A stretch of 64,000 nt of DNA from Pseudomonas atagonensis (GCF_011369485.1 NZ_VXCA01000024.1:1-64000), one strand, 5' to 3'; numbered from the stretch's first letter, positions 1 to 9,423 are shown. Numbers and translations are program-made. The notes: a model not told the origin generated them from the sequence alone.

Positions 1-50
1 CCGACCAGACGGTAGAATCGCCCACCCCGCCAACCCCCTTCGGAGCGAAG

Positions 51-938
51 ATGGACATCAAGCAACTGAAATTCCTCATCGCCCTCGACGAAACCCGCCA
101 CTTTGGCCAGGCTGCCGCGCGCTGCCACATCACCCAGCCCACGCTGTCGATGCGTCTGCGCAGCCTCGAAGAAGAACTCGATCTGCCGCTGGTCAACCGT
201 GGCCAGCGCTTTGAAGGGTTTACCGCGCCGGGCGAGCGCGTACTGGCGTGGGCGCGCTCGGTGATGGCGGCTTATGACGGATTGCACGCTGAAGCGGCAG
301 CGTGTCGCGGCAACCTCATCGGCACGCTGCGCCTTGGGGTCGTACCGCTGTCAAGTTTCGATCCGTTGCCGCTGATGCAACGCCTGCACGCCGCGCATCC
401 GAACCTGCGCTTTGAAATGTCGGCGTTGAGCTCCGAGCAAATCCTCGAACACCTGGCGAACAACCGCATCGACCTGGGCGTTTCCTATCTCGACCGTCTC
501 GACAACGAGCGTTTTGAATCCCTGGCCTTCAGCGAAACGCGCATGGGCCTGCTCTACGATCAGCGCACCTTCACGTTTGGCGAGGCGCCATTGAGCTGGG
601 AAGCGCTGATCGAGTTGCCGCTGGGCATGCTCACCAGCGGCATGCATTTTCGCCAGTCCATCGACCACAACTTCCACAGTCGTGGTCTGACCCCGCAACC
701 GCTGCTGCAAACCGATGCCGTCCATCAATTGTTACAAGCCGTGCACGGCGGATTTTGCTGCGCGATCATGCCGCTGGACGGCGGCCTGGAAAAACTCACC
801 GATCACCTGCGCCTGCAACCTATCGAAGACGCCCGCACGCTCGCGCCGCTGGGCCTGATCATGCGTCGCGGCGCCCCGCGTTCGGCGCTGGCCGAGGCTT
901 GTTTCGCGCTGTATGAGAGATCACCAACCGACGCTTGA
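51..938 (+). CDS. LysR-family transcriptional regulator
   Basis: A 295-residue protein of normal LysR length. The N-terminal helix-turn-helix spans about residues 17-43 (FGQAAARCHITQPTLSMRLR), and the rest, from about residue 90, resembles the two-lobed effector-binding domain. LysR proteins bind DNA as tetramers and usually control a nearby gene. The next genes on the same strand, 92 bp downstream, are fdhD and a molybdopterin oxidoreductase, so control of these is a reasonable inference. The gap between them holds an inverted repeat that could be its site. The effector is unknown. The ATG at 51 follows a short purine-rich stretch (CGGAGCG). Confidence 0.9.
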   Translation: MDIKQLKFLIALDETRHFGQAAARCHITQPTLSMRLRSLEEELDLPLVNRGQRFEGFTAPGERVLAWARSVMAAYDGLHAEAAACRGNLIGTLRLGVVPLSSFDPLPLMQRLHAAHPNLRFEMSALSSEQILEHLANNRIDLGVSYLDRLDNERFESLAFSETRMGLLYDQRTFTFGEAPLSWEALIELPLGMLTSGMHFRQSIDHNFHSRGLTPQPLLQTDAVHQLLQAVHGGFCCAIMPLDGGLEKLTDHLRLQPIEDARTLAPLGLIMRRGAPRSALAEACFALYERSPTDA

Positions 939-944
939 TCGACG

Positions 945-980
945 GCGTCTATCGATAGATCGACAGTAGCGATTAGACGC
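945..980. promoter_or_regulatory. Inverted repeat in the LysR-fdhD gap, possible LysR site
   Basis: GCGTCTATCG (945-954) is mirrored by CGATTAGACGC (970-980). A perfect 12-bp palindrome, TCTATCGATAGA, lies inside at 948-959. It sits just after the LysR stop codon and about 50-85 bp before fdhD. Binding by the upstream LysR protein is inferred from position only. Confidence 0.4.
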
Positions 981-1030
981 GACAAGTTGCCGCGCCTAGT
1001 CTTAACGTTGATCAAACCGTCGGTGATGCC

Positions 1031-1870
1031 ATGAACGCCAAGCGCCCAGCCTGCGCGGCGCCTGCACTTGAAACGCCCGCGCCCCTCGCCAGCCAGACCT
1101 ACAGTTACAGCGATCTACCCCGTGAGGAATCGGCCAGCACCGCGCTGGCCGAGGAAGTTGCGTTGGCGATCGCCTACAACGGCATCAGTCAGGCGGTGAT
1201 GCTGGTGACGCCGACCGACCTTGAAGACTTCATCGTCGGTTTCAGTCTCGGCAGCGGCATCATCATCGACGCCACGGACATTTATGACCTGCAACTGAGC
1301 GGCGCGGGCTCGGCGCAGTACGCGCAAGTGACCATCGCCAACCGCGCCTTCTGGAACCTCAAGCAACAGCGCCGGCAACTGGCGGGTACCAGCGGTTGCG
1401 GACTGTGCGGCGTGGAGGCGGTGGAACAGGCGCTGCCCGATCTCAAGGTCTTGCCCGGCGCGCCGTTGCCGCCGATTGAATGGCTCGACGGTCTGCGCCA
1501 GCGCATCGGCGCGTTCCAGCCACTCGGCCAGCATTGCGGGGCGGTACATGCGGCGGTGTTCATGAATGCCAGCGGTGAATTGCTGTTCGGTCGCGAAGAC
1601 ATCGGCCGGCACAACGCCCTCGACAAACTGATCGGCGGGCTGATCCGCCAGAAAATATCCACAGAAGGCGGACTGGCGATTGTCACCAGCCGTTGCAGTC
1701 TCGAATTGATCCAGAAAGTCTTGCGCGCGGGCATCCAGACCCTGGTCAGCCTGTCCGCACCCACGGGCCTTGCCGTGCAATGGGCCCGGCGACACAACCT
1801 CAATCTCATCCACCTGCCGCAGAAAAGTGCGCCGCGGGTGTATAGCCCCGCGATGGAGAATCAAGCGTGA
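1031..1870 (+). CDS. fdhD: FdhD, sulfurtransferase for formate-dehydrogenase-type molybdoenzymes
   Basis: This 279-residue protein matches the FdhD family throughout. The conserved cysteine pair is C123-G-L-C126; in E. coli FdhD, cysteines here carry sulfur from IscS to the bis-MGD cofactor of formate dehydrogenase. Downstream FdhD motifs (FGREDIGRHNALDKL, SRCSLELIQK) are present. It acts in the cytoplasm. Its stop codon overlaps the GTG start of the molybdopterin oxidoreductase by 4 bp, so the two are probably translated together, with FdhD maturing its neighbour. The start is the first ATG after the LysR gene. Confidence 0.93.
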   Translation: MNAKRPACAAPALETPAPLASQTYSYSDLPREESASTALAEEVALAIAYNGISQAVMLVTPTDLEDFIVGFSLGSGIIIDATDIYDLQLSGAGSAQYAQVTIANRAFWNLKQQRRQLAGTSGCGLCGVEAVEQALPDLKVLPGAPLPPIEWLDGLRQRIGAFQPLGQHCGAVHAAVFMNASGELLFGREDIGRHNALDKLIGGLIRQKISTEGGLAIVTSRCSLELIQKVLRAGIQTLVSLSAPTGLAVQWARRHNLNLIHLPQKSAPRVYSPAMENQA

Positions 1871-4215
1871 GCCAACATCATCAAGCCGACCAGAAACCTG
1901 TCCCGCGATACAAGCCTTATAAAGGCGCAGCCGGCGGCTGGGGTGCCCTGATCAGTGTGGCTCAGGCCTGGTTGACCAGCGACAACGCGCTGAAAAACCT
2001 GCGCATGATGCTCAAGACCAACCAGAACGGTGGCTTCGACTGCCCGGGTTGCGCCTGGGGCGATTCGCCGGAAAGCGGCATGGTCAAGTTCTGCGAGAAC
2101 GGCGCCAAAGCGGTGAACTGGGAAGCGACCAAGCGCCGGGTAGACGCCAAGTTCTTCGCCAAACACAGCGTGACGTCTTTGCTGGAGCAGAGCGATTACT
2201 GGCTCGAATATCAGGGTCGCCTGACCGAGCCGATGGTCTACGACGCCGAAACCGATCGTTACAAAGCGATCAGTTGGGACGATGCCTACGCGCTGATCGG
2301 CAAACACCTGCAAGGCTTGTCGAGCCCGGATCAGGCCGAGTTCTACACCTCGGGGCGCGCCAGCAACGAAGCGGCGTACCTCTATCAACTGTTCGTGCGC
2401 GCCTACGGCACCAACAACTTCCCCGATTGCTCGAACATGTGCCACGAGGCCAGCGGTGTGGCGTTGGCGCAAAGTGTCGGCGTCGGCAAAGGCACCGTGA
2501 CCTTCGACGATTTTGAACACGCCGATGCGATTTTCGTCTGGGGCCAGAACCCCGGCACCAACCACCCACGCATGCTCGAACCGCTGCGTGAAGCGGTAAA
2601 ACGCGGAGCCCAGGTGGTCTGCATCAATCCGCTGAAAGAGCGTGGTCTGGAGCGTTTCCAGCATCCGCAACACCCGATCGAAATGCTCACCAACGGCGAC
2701 AAACCAACCAACACCGCGTATTTCCGTCCGGCACTCGGCGGCGATATGGCGGTATTGCGCGGCATGGCCAAGTTCCTCCTGCAGTGGGAGCGCGACGCGC
2801 AGAAGGCCGGTGCGCCGGCGGTGTTCGATCACGACTTCCTCAATGCCCACAGTGCCAACGTGCTGGAATACCTCGGTGTCGTCGACGACACGCCGTGGGA
2901 GCAGATCGTCGCGCAGTCCGGCCTGACCCTCGTGGAAATCGAGCAAGCGGCGCGCATGTACGCCAAAGGCAAGAACGTGATCATGTGCTGGGCGATGGGC
3001 ATCACCCAGCACCGCCATTCGGTGCCGACCATCCAGGAAATCGCCAACCTGATGCTGCTGCGCGGCAACATCGGCAAACCGGGCGCCGGCCTGTGCCCGG
3101 TACGCGGTCACAGTAACGTGCAGGGTGACCGCACGATGGGCATCAACGAGCGTCCGCCTGTGGCATTCCTCGATTCGCTGGAGCGTCGCTTCCAGTTCAA
3201 GGTGCCGCGCCACAACGGGCACAACGTGGTCGAAGCGATTCATGCGATGGCCGAAGGCCGCGCCAAGGTGTTCATCGGTCTGGGCGGCAACTTCGCCCAA
3301 GCGACGCCGGACAGCCCGCGCACCTTCCAGGCGCTGAGCAATTGCGACCTGACCGTACAGATCAGCACCAAACTCAACCGCAGCCACCTGGCTCACGGTA
3401 AGGACGCGTTGATCCTGCCGTGCCTGGGTCGTACCGACATCGACATCCAGACCGAAGGGCCGCAAGCGGTCACCGTGGAAGACTCGTTCAGCATGGTCCA
3501 CGCCTCCAACGGCCAGTTGCAGCCGCTGTCGAACCAGATGCGGTCGGAGCCATCGATCATCGCCGGTATCGCCGCCGCGACACTGGGCAGCAAACCGGTG
3601 GACTGGAACTGGCTGGTGGCCGACTACGGACGTATCCGCGAGCTGATCGCCGACACCATCCCGAATTTCAAGGAGTTCAACGAGAAGATCAAAAACCCGG
3701 GCGGTTTCTACCTCGGCAACAGCGCTGGCGCGCGCAAATGGAACACACCATCGGGTCGCGCCAATTTCCGCGCGAACATGCTGCCAAAGGATCTGGTTCA
3801 CGAGCGCACCCGCGCCACCGGGCAACTGCCCGATCTGATCCTGCAATCGATGCGTTCCCACGATCAGTACAACACCACGATTTATGGTCTCGACGACCGT
3901 TATCGCGGGGTCAAGGGACAGCGCGATGTGCTGTTCGCCAACGAGGCCGACATCATTCGCCTGGGCTTCCGACCTGGGCAGAAGGCTGACATCGTGTCGA
4001 TCTGGGATGACGGCCGCGAGCGTCGGGTAAAGGGTTTCACACTGCTGGCGTTTGATATCCCTGCCGGGCAGGCCGCCGCGTATTACCCGGAAGTGAATCC
4101 GCTGGTGCCGCTGGAAAGCACCGGGGATGGCAGCCATACGCCGACATCCAAATTCATCGCGATTCGCCTGGAAGCAGCGAGTGAGACCGGGTTGATCATG
4201 GCCAAATCTGCTTAA
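1867..4215 (+). CDS. FdhF/YdeP-type molybdopterin oxidoreductase alpha subunit
   Basis: A 782-residue protein of the YdeP-like branch of the formate dehydrogenase H family. Near the N-terminus C59, C62 and C76 could be iron-sulfur ligands. The bis-MGD binding body follows (GRASNEAAYLYQLF, NPGTNHPRMLEPL, CWAMGITQHRHSVPTIQEIA, RGHSNVQGDRTMG), with a C-terminal dinucleotide-binding domain from about residue 650. No partner diaphorase or membrane subunit gene is nearby, as expected for YdeP-like enzymes, whose substrate is not well established. The GTG start overlaps the end of fdhD and has GGAGA upstream. Formate as substrate is not shown by the sequence. Confidence 0.88.
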   Translation: MSQHHQADQKPVPRYKPYKGAAGGWGALISVAQAWLTSDNALKNLRMMLKTNQNGGFDCPGCAWGDSPESGMVKFCENGAKAVNWEATKRRVDAKFFAKHSVTSLLEQSDYWLEYQGRLTEPMVYDAETDRYKAISWDDAYALIGKHLQGLSSPDQAEFYTSGRASNEAAYLYQLFVRAYGTNNFPDCSNMCHEASGVALAQSVGVGKGTVTFDDFEHADAIFVWGQNPGTNHPRMLEPLREAVKRGAQVVCINPLKERGLERFQHPQHPIEMLTNGDKPTNTAYFRPALGGDMAVLRGMAKFLLQWERDAQKAGAPAVFDHDFLNAHSANVLEYLGVVDDTPWEQIVAQSGLTLVEIEQAARMYAKGKNVIMCWAMGITQHRHSVPTIQEIANLMLLRGNIGKPGAGLCPVRGHSNVQGDRTMGINERPPVAFLDSLERRFQFKVPRHNGHNVVEAIHAMAEGRAKVFIGLGGNFAQATPDSPRTFQALSNCDLTVQISTKLNRSHLAHGKDALILPCLGRTDIDIQTEGPQAVTVEDSFSMVHASNGQLQPLSNQMRSEPSIIAGIAAATLGSKPVDWNWLVADYGRIRELIADTIPNFKEFNEKIKNPGGFYLGNSAGARKWNTPSGRANFRANMLPKDLVHERTRATGQLPDLILQSMRSHDQYNTTIYGLDDRYRGVKGQRDVLFANEADIIRLGFRPGQKADIVSIWDDGRERRVKGFTLLAFDIPAGQAAAYYPEVNPLVPLESTGDGSHTPTSKFIAIRLEAASETGLIMAKSA

Positions 4216-4297
4216 TGCGGCGACCGACCCATCGCTATCGCGGTAGTCGATCCTAATAATTTATCGCTGCCCTGCACTTTTCAAACGTGCACAAAAA

Positions 4298-4324
4298 AGG
4301 CCGCTTTTTTCACAAAAGCGGCCT
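4298..4324. terminator. Strong hairpin downstream of the oxidoreductase gene
   Basis: AGGCCGCTTTT (4298-4308) and AAAAGCGGCCT (4314-4324) form a perfect 11-bp stem with a 5-base loop. No T-run follows on the plus strand. On the minus strand the stem is followed by six Ts, so it fits a leftward intrinsic terminator better than a rightward one. Nothing else is evident in 4216-4481 apart from a small TGCAC/GTGCA repeat. Confidence 0.5.
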
Positions 4325-4481
4325 GTCCGAAGTAGCTAAAGACCGGCGAAAATCGGTTAAGTTCCGCATAAAAAACAGTAACTTGCGAAATTGTATACAA
4401 GTCGTGTTATTCGTCGGATTTCGATTGTCACGCCTATTCCAGAGCCTCAGGATCGCGCCGTCATCCCTTTGAGGCTCCTCT

Positions 4482-4964
4482 ATGAAGTTCTCCTCGATTC
4501 TCTTGTTGTCCCTTGGCTTGGTCAGTGGCTTCGCTTCTGCTGGCGGCACCACCGAAGCAGGTGTGGGCGGCGCATTGGGCGGGGTTCTTGGCTCGGTCGT
4601 CGGTCAGTCTTTAGGCGGCAGCACAGGTTCAACCATTGGCGCAGCCCTGGGCGGCGCGGGTGGTAGCGCGGTGGGCGCCAACAAACACAGCCGTGGCGAA
4701 GCAGCCATTGGCGGTGCGCTGGGCGCAGCCGGCGGTAACGTGGTCGGCCGCAGCATGGGCGGCACCACCGGCAGCCTGATCGGCGCCGCAGCAGGTGGCG
4801 GCGCCGGTGGCGCGCTGGGCAACTACATGGGTAACAAGAGCAACGAAGACGACCGTCGTTACGATCGCGGTCGTGATGATCGTCGCTACTACCGCGACGA
4901 CCACCGTGGTCGCGGCCATGCCTACGGCCATCGCAAGCATCACAAGTACTACCGCCACCACTAA
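4482..4964 (+). CDS. Exported glycine-zipper protein with a basic His/Arg/Tyr tail
   Basis: A 160-residue protein. Residues 1-20 form a signal peptide ending FASA. Residues 26-115 are almost entirely Gly/Ala/Ser with repeated small-xxx-small spacing (GGALGGVLGSVVG, GGAAGGALGNYMG), typical of glycine-zipper segments that pack in membranes. Residues 118-160 are a low-complexity tail rich in Asp, Arg, Tyr and His. No function is assigned; such proteins are usually envelope-associated. The ATG follows GAGG at a good distance, and a terminator lies just after the gene. Confidence 0.8.
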   Translation: MKFSSILLLSLGLVSGFASAGGTTEAGVGGALGGVLGSVVGQSLGGSTGSTIGAALGGAGGSAVGANKHSRGEAAIGGALGAAGGNVVGRSMGGTTGSLIGAAAGGGAGGALGNYMGNKSNEDDRRYDRGRDDRRYYRDDHRGRGHAYGHRKHHKYYRHH

Positions 4965-4980
4965 GGCGAATGCTTGAACA

Positions 4981-5010
4981 AAAATCGCAGCCCTTGGACT
5001 GCGATTTTTT
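4981..5010. terminator. Bidirectional intrinsic terminator
   Basis: AAAATCGCAG (4981-4990) pairs with CTGCGATTTT (4999-5008) and is followed by more Ts. A-runs on the left and T-runs on the right suit both the glycine-zipper gene from the left and the thioesterase gene ending at 5020 from the right. Confidence 0.85.
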
Positions 5011-5019
5011 TTGCGTTTT

Positions 5020-5451
5020 TTAAACCACCAGTCGTTCCAGCGCCTCACGCAACCGACCGGGAATAGGTACCGGCTGATTACTGGCCCGATCCACAAAGAC
5101 ATGCACGAAGCGTCCAGCCGCACACGCCTCGGCTTCGCCCACCTTGAACACCGCCAGTTCGTATTGCACCGAACTGTTGCCCAGTTTACCCACGCGCAAA
5201 CCGATCTCGATCAGATCGGGGAAGGCAATCGATGCGAAGTAATCGCACGCCGAACTGACCACGAACCCCACCACCTCACCGTCATGGATATCCAGGTCAC
5301 CTACCTGAATCAGGTAGGTATTCACAGCGGTGTCGAAGAAGCTGTAATACGTGACGTTGTTGACGTGGCCGTAAGCATCGTTGTCGTGCCAGCGCGTGGT
5401 GATCGGCTGAAAGTGCAGGTAATCACTGCGTTGCGGCATGGGGTTGGACAT
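5020..5451 (-). CDS. Acyl-CoA thioesterase, 4HBT hot-dog fold (YbgC/FadM-like)
   Basis: At 143 residues this is the usual size for single hot-dog thioesterases. The 4HBT signature lies at residues 20-32 (RWHDNDAYGHVNN), and D23 is the expected catalytic aspartate. It would hydrolyse acyl-CoA thioesters in the cytoplasm; the acyl chain cannot be read from sequence. It lies 30 bp downstream of a 3-hydroxyacyl-CoA dehydrogenase gene on the same strand, so the two probably form an operon that reshapes or recycles CoA esters. Confidence 0.88.
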   Translation of the reverse strand: MSNPMPQRSDYLHFQPITTRWHDNDAYGHVNNVTYYSFFDTAVNTYLIQVGDLDIHDGEVVGFVVSSACDYFASIAFPDLIEIGLRVGKLGNSSVQYELAVFKVGEAEACAAGRFVHVFVDRASNQPVPIPGRLREALERLVV

Positions 5452-5481
5452 CAGGTCGATTCCTTGAGTGAGCTATCCAGT

Positions 5482-6702
5482 CTAAAGGTAAAAACCTTTC
5501 CCTCGCGCCGCCAGCTCGCCGATCAGTTGCGCCGGTCTCCACTGATCGCCCTGCCGGGTTTCCAAAGCCTGCAGGCGCCGATGAATGTCTGCCAGGCCCT
5601 GATCATCCGCCCAGGCCATCGGCCCGCCTCTTCCCACAGGGAAGCCGTAACCATTCAGATACACCTGATCAATATCGTGGGCCGACTCCGCAATGCCTTC
5701 CTGCAAGATCTTCGCGCCCTCGTTGACCAGCGCCAACAGGCATCGCTCGAGAATTTCCTCCGAGCCAATCTCACGACGGTGGAAACCCAAACCTTCGCTG
5801 ACCCGCAGCACCAGCGCGTCCACTTCAGGATCATGCTCAGCCTGACGACTGCCCGGCTCATAGTGGTAATACCCGTTGCCGGTTTTCTGCCCGAACCGGC
5901 CCAATTCGCACAAGCGGTTATCCACCTGAACTTCCGGTGCATCCTGGCCCTTGCCCGCTAACTCACGCGCACGCCATTCCAGGTCGATGCCCACAACGTC
6001 GTACATGCGAAACGGCCCCATGGCAAAACCGAAGCTTTGCAACGCCGCGTCGACCTGTTGTGGATAAGCACCTTCGAGCAGCATCTTGCGCGCTTCCAGC
6101 ACATACGGATGGAGCATGCGGTTGCCGATGAAACCGTGGCAATTGCCCGAGACCACGCAGACTTTGCCCATGCGCTTGCCGAGCGTCAGGGCGGCTTCAA
6201 GAACCGCCGGCGAGGTCTGCGCACCGCGAACGATTTCCAGCAGTTTCATGATGTGCGCCGGACTGAAGAAGTGCAGGCCCAGAACCTGGGCCGGACGCCG
6301 CGTTGCAGCGGCAATCGCATCGATATCCAGCGCCGACGTATTGCTTGCCAATAACGCTTCAGGCTTGAGCAAGCCATCCAGTTCACGAAAGATTTTCTGC
6401 TTGAGCTCAAGGTTCTCGTACACCGCCTCGATCACCAGATCGACATTGCGGATCGCCGCGTAATCCGCCGCAGGCGTGACCCGGGCAATACGTGCATCGG
6501 CCTCGGCCTGATCGATGCGGCCCTGACGCACGTTATGCGCATAGGTGTCGGCTACCGTGGCCAGTGCCTGCTCAAGCATCTGCGGATTGTTATCCACCCA
6601 CTGAACGGCCACACCGGCATTGGCCAGGCACATGACAATGCCGCGGCCCATGGTGCCCGCCCCGATCACGGCGGCCTGCTGAATCTCGAATGTCTGGCTC
6701 AT
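5482..6702 (-). CDS. 3-hydroxyacyl-CoA dehydrogenase
   Basis: A 406-residue NAD-dependent dehydrogenase. The Rossmann motif GAGTMGRGI is near the N-terminus, followed by ASNTSALDID and LGLHFFSPAHIMKLLEIV with the catalytic His, then two copies of the C-terminal 3HCDH domain (GFIGNRMLHPYVLEA at about 205; ERCLLALVNEGAKILQEG at about 320). It oxidises 3-hydroxyacyl-CoA in beta-oxidation or a related pathway. The duplicated C-terminal domain without a hydratase domain separates it from FadB. I start at the ATG at 6702 (MSQTFEI) rather than eight codons upstream because the family begins there. Confidence 0.88.
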   Translation of the reverse strand: MSQTFEIQQAAVIGAGTMGRGIVMCLANAGVAVQWVDNNPQMLEQALATVADTYAHNVRQGRIDQAEADARIARVTPAADYAAIRNVDLVIEAVYENLELKQKIFRELDGLLKPEALLASNTSALDIDAIAAATRRPAQVLGLHFFSPAHIMKLLEIVRGAQTSPAVLEAALTLGKRMGKVCVVSGNCHGFIGNRMLHPYVLEARKMLLEGAYPQQVDAALQSFGFAMGPFRMYDVVGIDLEWRARELAGKGQDAPEVQVDNRLCELGRFGQKTGNGYYHYEPGSRQAEHDPEVDALVLRVSEGLGFHRREIGSEEILERCLLALVNEGAKILQEGIAESAHDIDQVYLNGYGFPVGRGGPMAWADDQGLADIHRRLQALETRQGDQWRPAQLIGELAARGKGFYL

Positions 6703-6820
6703 GTTGTTCTCTTGTTGGCGATCCAAAGACAGGTCTCACCTTAGTCAGCCATCGACGGTTTTTGAAGTTTATTACCGTGATGACCGACATTCAGCGGATG
6801 GATGCAGCCCTTCAATCGAG

Positions 6821-8755
6821 TCATCCTGCCAGGTGTTGTTCCGCCCAGTGACGTACCTCGGCATACGGATATTCTTCCAGCGCCGCATACCCGGGAATCG
6901 CCCGCGCCTTGAGCCGGGTGAACAACGGCACGCTGATCCCGCACAAAAACCGCGTCAGCCGTTCCGCTGTCGGCACATTGCCGGTGTGCAGTTCGTGCCT
7001 ATGGATAAAATCAGCGCAAAGCGCCGTGAAGTTTTTATCCACAAGCGCCGGCAACGGAGGCGGCTCAGGCAGCCGCGCGACATGCCCGTGGCACACCGAA
7101 CAATGCCCGCAACGCTCCGGCGCATTGTGATCACCGAAATACTCGGCCAGTCGAAATCCCAGACAATGTTCAGTCGCGAATACATCGAGCATCGCGTGAA
7201 TCCGTGCCACTTCGGTCTGCTCGTGCCGGGTGAAATAGTCGTGCAACTCGCCGCTCAAAACGTCGCTGTCAAAGTCGCTCCGCAACAGGCTGTAGACCTC
7301 GGTCATCTGCTTGCTTTCCAGCTCGACCCAGCCCTTTTCCTGAAAGTAATCCAGTGCTTTGACCACTCGATTGCGCTCTGCGGAATACTGCGCGTACATC
7401 GCTTCGAAATTCACCGTGGCCCAGGTACGGGCGCGGCTGGACGTCTGAATGATTGCAGCGACAAAGTCCCTGCGCTCGCCCTCGAATCGCTGCAGTAGCA
7501 ACTCCGGCTCCAGCAGGTATTTGAATCGGTACTCGGCGTAGTACGCGTAGCGTGGCGCGATCAAGCCACGCAACTCCAGTTGCACCAGCAAGGTTTTCAG
7601 TGGCAGCGCACGAATATTGCTCTGATCCGCAAGAGGCCCGAGCAGAAACTCCCACTGCCCTTCCGGCTCCGACGCCTTGGACTCATCAAGCACATAGCGA
7701 ATGCCTTCGCGCTCCGGCGTGTCGCCATAAACGAAGTTTTCCAGCACGTTGAGGCTGTCGCGATTGGCCAGCACCAGGCAATCCGAGGGCCGCCCGTCAC
7801 GCCCGGCACGGCCGATTTCCTGGCTGTAATTTTCGATGGATTTGGGCAGATCGAAATGCACCACATTGCGGATGTCGCTTTTATCGATGCCCATGCCGAA
7901 CGCGATGGTGGCGACGATGCAATTGGACTGTCCGGACATGAAGCGTTTCTGGATCGCCTCGCGTTTGTCGTGGGGCAACCCCGCATGATAGGCCTCGGCC
8001 TGGATACCGTTGCGCTCGAGATGCTCGGCAATATGTTCGGCGGTTTTCTGCAGGGTGACGTAGACAATACTCGCCTGCCCGGCGCGCTCCGCCATCCACT
8101 CAACCAGACGCCGACGTTTGTCCTGGCCACGTACCGGTTCCACCAGCAGATTGAGATTGGGCCGATAGAAACCGGTGGTGACCACATCGTCGGCGGCGAT
8201 GGCGAATTTGGTCTGCATGTCGGCGATGACTTTCGGTGTCGCCGTGGCGGTCAGCAGCAGGGTTTGCGGGATGTTGAACTGGCGTTGGTAGTCCGGCAGC
8301 TTGAGGTAGTCAGGGCGAAAATTGTGGCCCCACTCGGAGATGCAGTGCGCTTCGTCCACCACCAGCAGCGAGATCGGCACCTGCTGCAAAAAATTACGGA
8401 AGCGTTCGTTTTTCAAACGCTCCACGGAGATCATCAGAATTTTCAATTCACCCGAACGGGCACGAGCCATCACGTCATTGGCGTCATCGCGGCTCTGCGC
8501 CGAATCAATGCTGCCCGCCGAAATACCGTGGCGTTGCAGAAACGCCAGTTGATCCTGCATCAGGGCCAGCAACGGCGAAACCACCAGCGTCAGGTGCGGC
8601 AGCATCAGCGCCGGTAATTGGTAGCAAAGTGATTTGCCGGAACCGGTGGGAAATATCGCCGCCGCCGAGCGCCCGGCCAGTACCGCACTGATCGCGGCTT
8701 CCTGCCCCGGTCGAAACTGTGGATAACCAAAAACCTGTTCCAGGGTGTTGTGCAT
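6821..8755 (-). CDS. RecQ-family ATP-dependent DNA helicase
   Basis: A 644-residue superfamily-2 helicase. Walker A is GSGKSLCYQLP with K41; the DEAH box is VVDEAHCISEWGHNFRPDY at about residue 137; motif VI is QEIGRAGRDG. A cysteine cluster CGHCSVC at about 530 is the RecQ zinc site. The C-terminal 100 residues are divergent and no clear HRDC domain is visible, so this may be a second RecQ-type helicase rather than the main RecQ. It would unwind DNA 3'-5' during repair. No functional partner is obvious nearby. Confidence 0.87.
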   Translation of the reverse strand: MHNTLEQVFGYPQFRPGQEAAISAVLAGRSAAAIFPTGSGKSLCYQLPALMLPHLTLVVSPLLALMQDQLAFLQRHGISAGSIDSAQSRDDANDVMARARSGELKILMISVERLKNERFRNFLQQVPISLLVVDEAHCISEWGHNFRPDYLKLPDYQRQFNIPQTLLLTATATPKVIADMQTKFAIAADDVVTTGFYRPNLNLLVEPVRGQDKRRRLVEWMAERAGQASIVYVTLQKTAEHIAEHLERNGIQAEAYHAGLPHDKREAIQKRFMSGQSNCIVATIAFGMGIDKSDIRNVVHFDLPKSIENYSQEIGRAGRDGRPSDCLVLANRDSLNVLENFVYGDTPEREGIRYVLDESKASEPEGQWEFLLGPLADQSNIRALPLKTLLVQLELRGLIAPRYAYYAEYRFKYLLEPELLLQRFEGERRDFVAAIIQTSSRARTWATVNFEAMYAQYSAERNRVVKALDYFQEKGWVELESKQMTEVYSLLRSDFDSDVLSGELHDYFTRHEQTEVARIHAMLDVFATEHCLGFRLAEYFGDHNAPERCGHCSVCHGHVARLPEPPPLPALVDKNFTALCADFIHRHELHTGNVPTAERLTRFLCGISVPLFTRLKARAIPGYAALEEYPYAEVRHWAEQHLAG

Positions 8756-8919
8756 TCGCTGTCACTCCATTGACTGCTGCCATGCCAACAGCCTAGCGGG
8801 CGATCGCAGCGAGTCGAGAAAAGGTCGGGGCCAAATCGATTCGGAATGATACAGCGGTTGTCGCAAATCACGCGGTGTGGAGGAAACCTGATCAGTCAAA
8901 TAACCAAGTGTCCTGAAAC

Positions 8920-9423
8920 TCAGGGACGCAACACCGCCACACGCAACTGCTCGTTCAGCAGTTGCTCATGCACGCCCAGGCTTTTATTGGCCCACAACGC
9001 ATGGGCCGGACTGATGTCGCCGGTGAACGCTGCTGCCAGTTGGCGAAGATCAGCGACGCTGCGTACGCGCGGGCAAAAAGGTTGCTCGTCACAGTTCTGA
9101 CTGGCGTTGCGATAGGTGGTGAGCAAGCCATCCCAGAGACCGTCGCGCACGTGTCGGATCGACCGGAGTTGCACGTGCGGCAAGCCCAATTGCTGCTCCA
9201 GCCCTTCTTCGTCCAGCGCTTCGCTGGCAAGCAAGGCTTTGGCAAACATCAGCACTTCAGCACGCGACGCGGTGTCCAGATTTGCCTGGCTGGTAAGCGC
9301 ATCCGGCCAGCCGCTGCGCTCAACATTGCCGAGCATCAATGCATTGCTCGCGTCAGACGCGACCGCCATACGGCAACCACCGACCCACAACAATAAAATC
9401 GAGGCCATTCGTAGCCATTGCAT
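8920..9423 (-). CDS. Hypothetical exported protein, possible lipoprotein
   Basis: I do not recognise this 167-residue protein. It begins with a hydrophobic signal segment (MASILLLWVGGC from M6); V-G-G-C17 could be a weak lipobox, otherwise cleavage follows AVAS. The mature part is soluble and helix-prone, with two further cysteines in NCDEQPFC at about residues 115-122. It lies convergent to the small gene cluster on the right, at the left edge of the accessory island. Confidence 0.6.
   Translation of the reverse strand: MQWLRMASILLLWVGGCRMAVASDASNALMLGNVERSGWPDALTSQANLDTASRAEVLMFAKALLASEALDEEGLEQQLGLPHVQLRSIRHVRDGLWDGLLTTYRNASQNCDEQPFCPRVRSVADLRQLAAAFTGDISPAHALWANKSLGVHEQLLNEQLRVAVLRP

Noticed and set aside
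1861..4137. 758-residue open frame on the minus strand
   Set aside because: It is fully antisense to the molybdopterin oxidoreductase gene. Its His/Arg/Gln-rich composition is typical of high-GC third-position shadowing.
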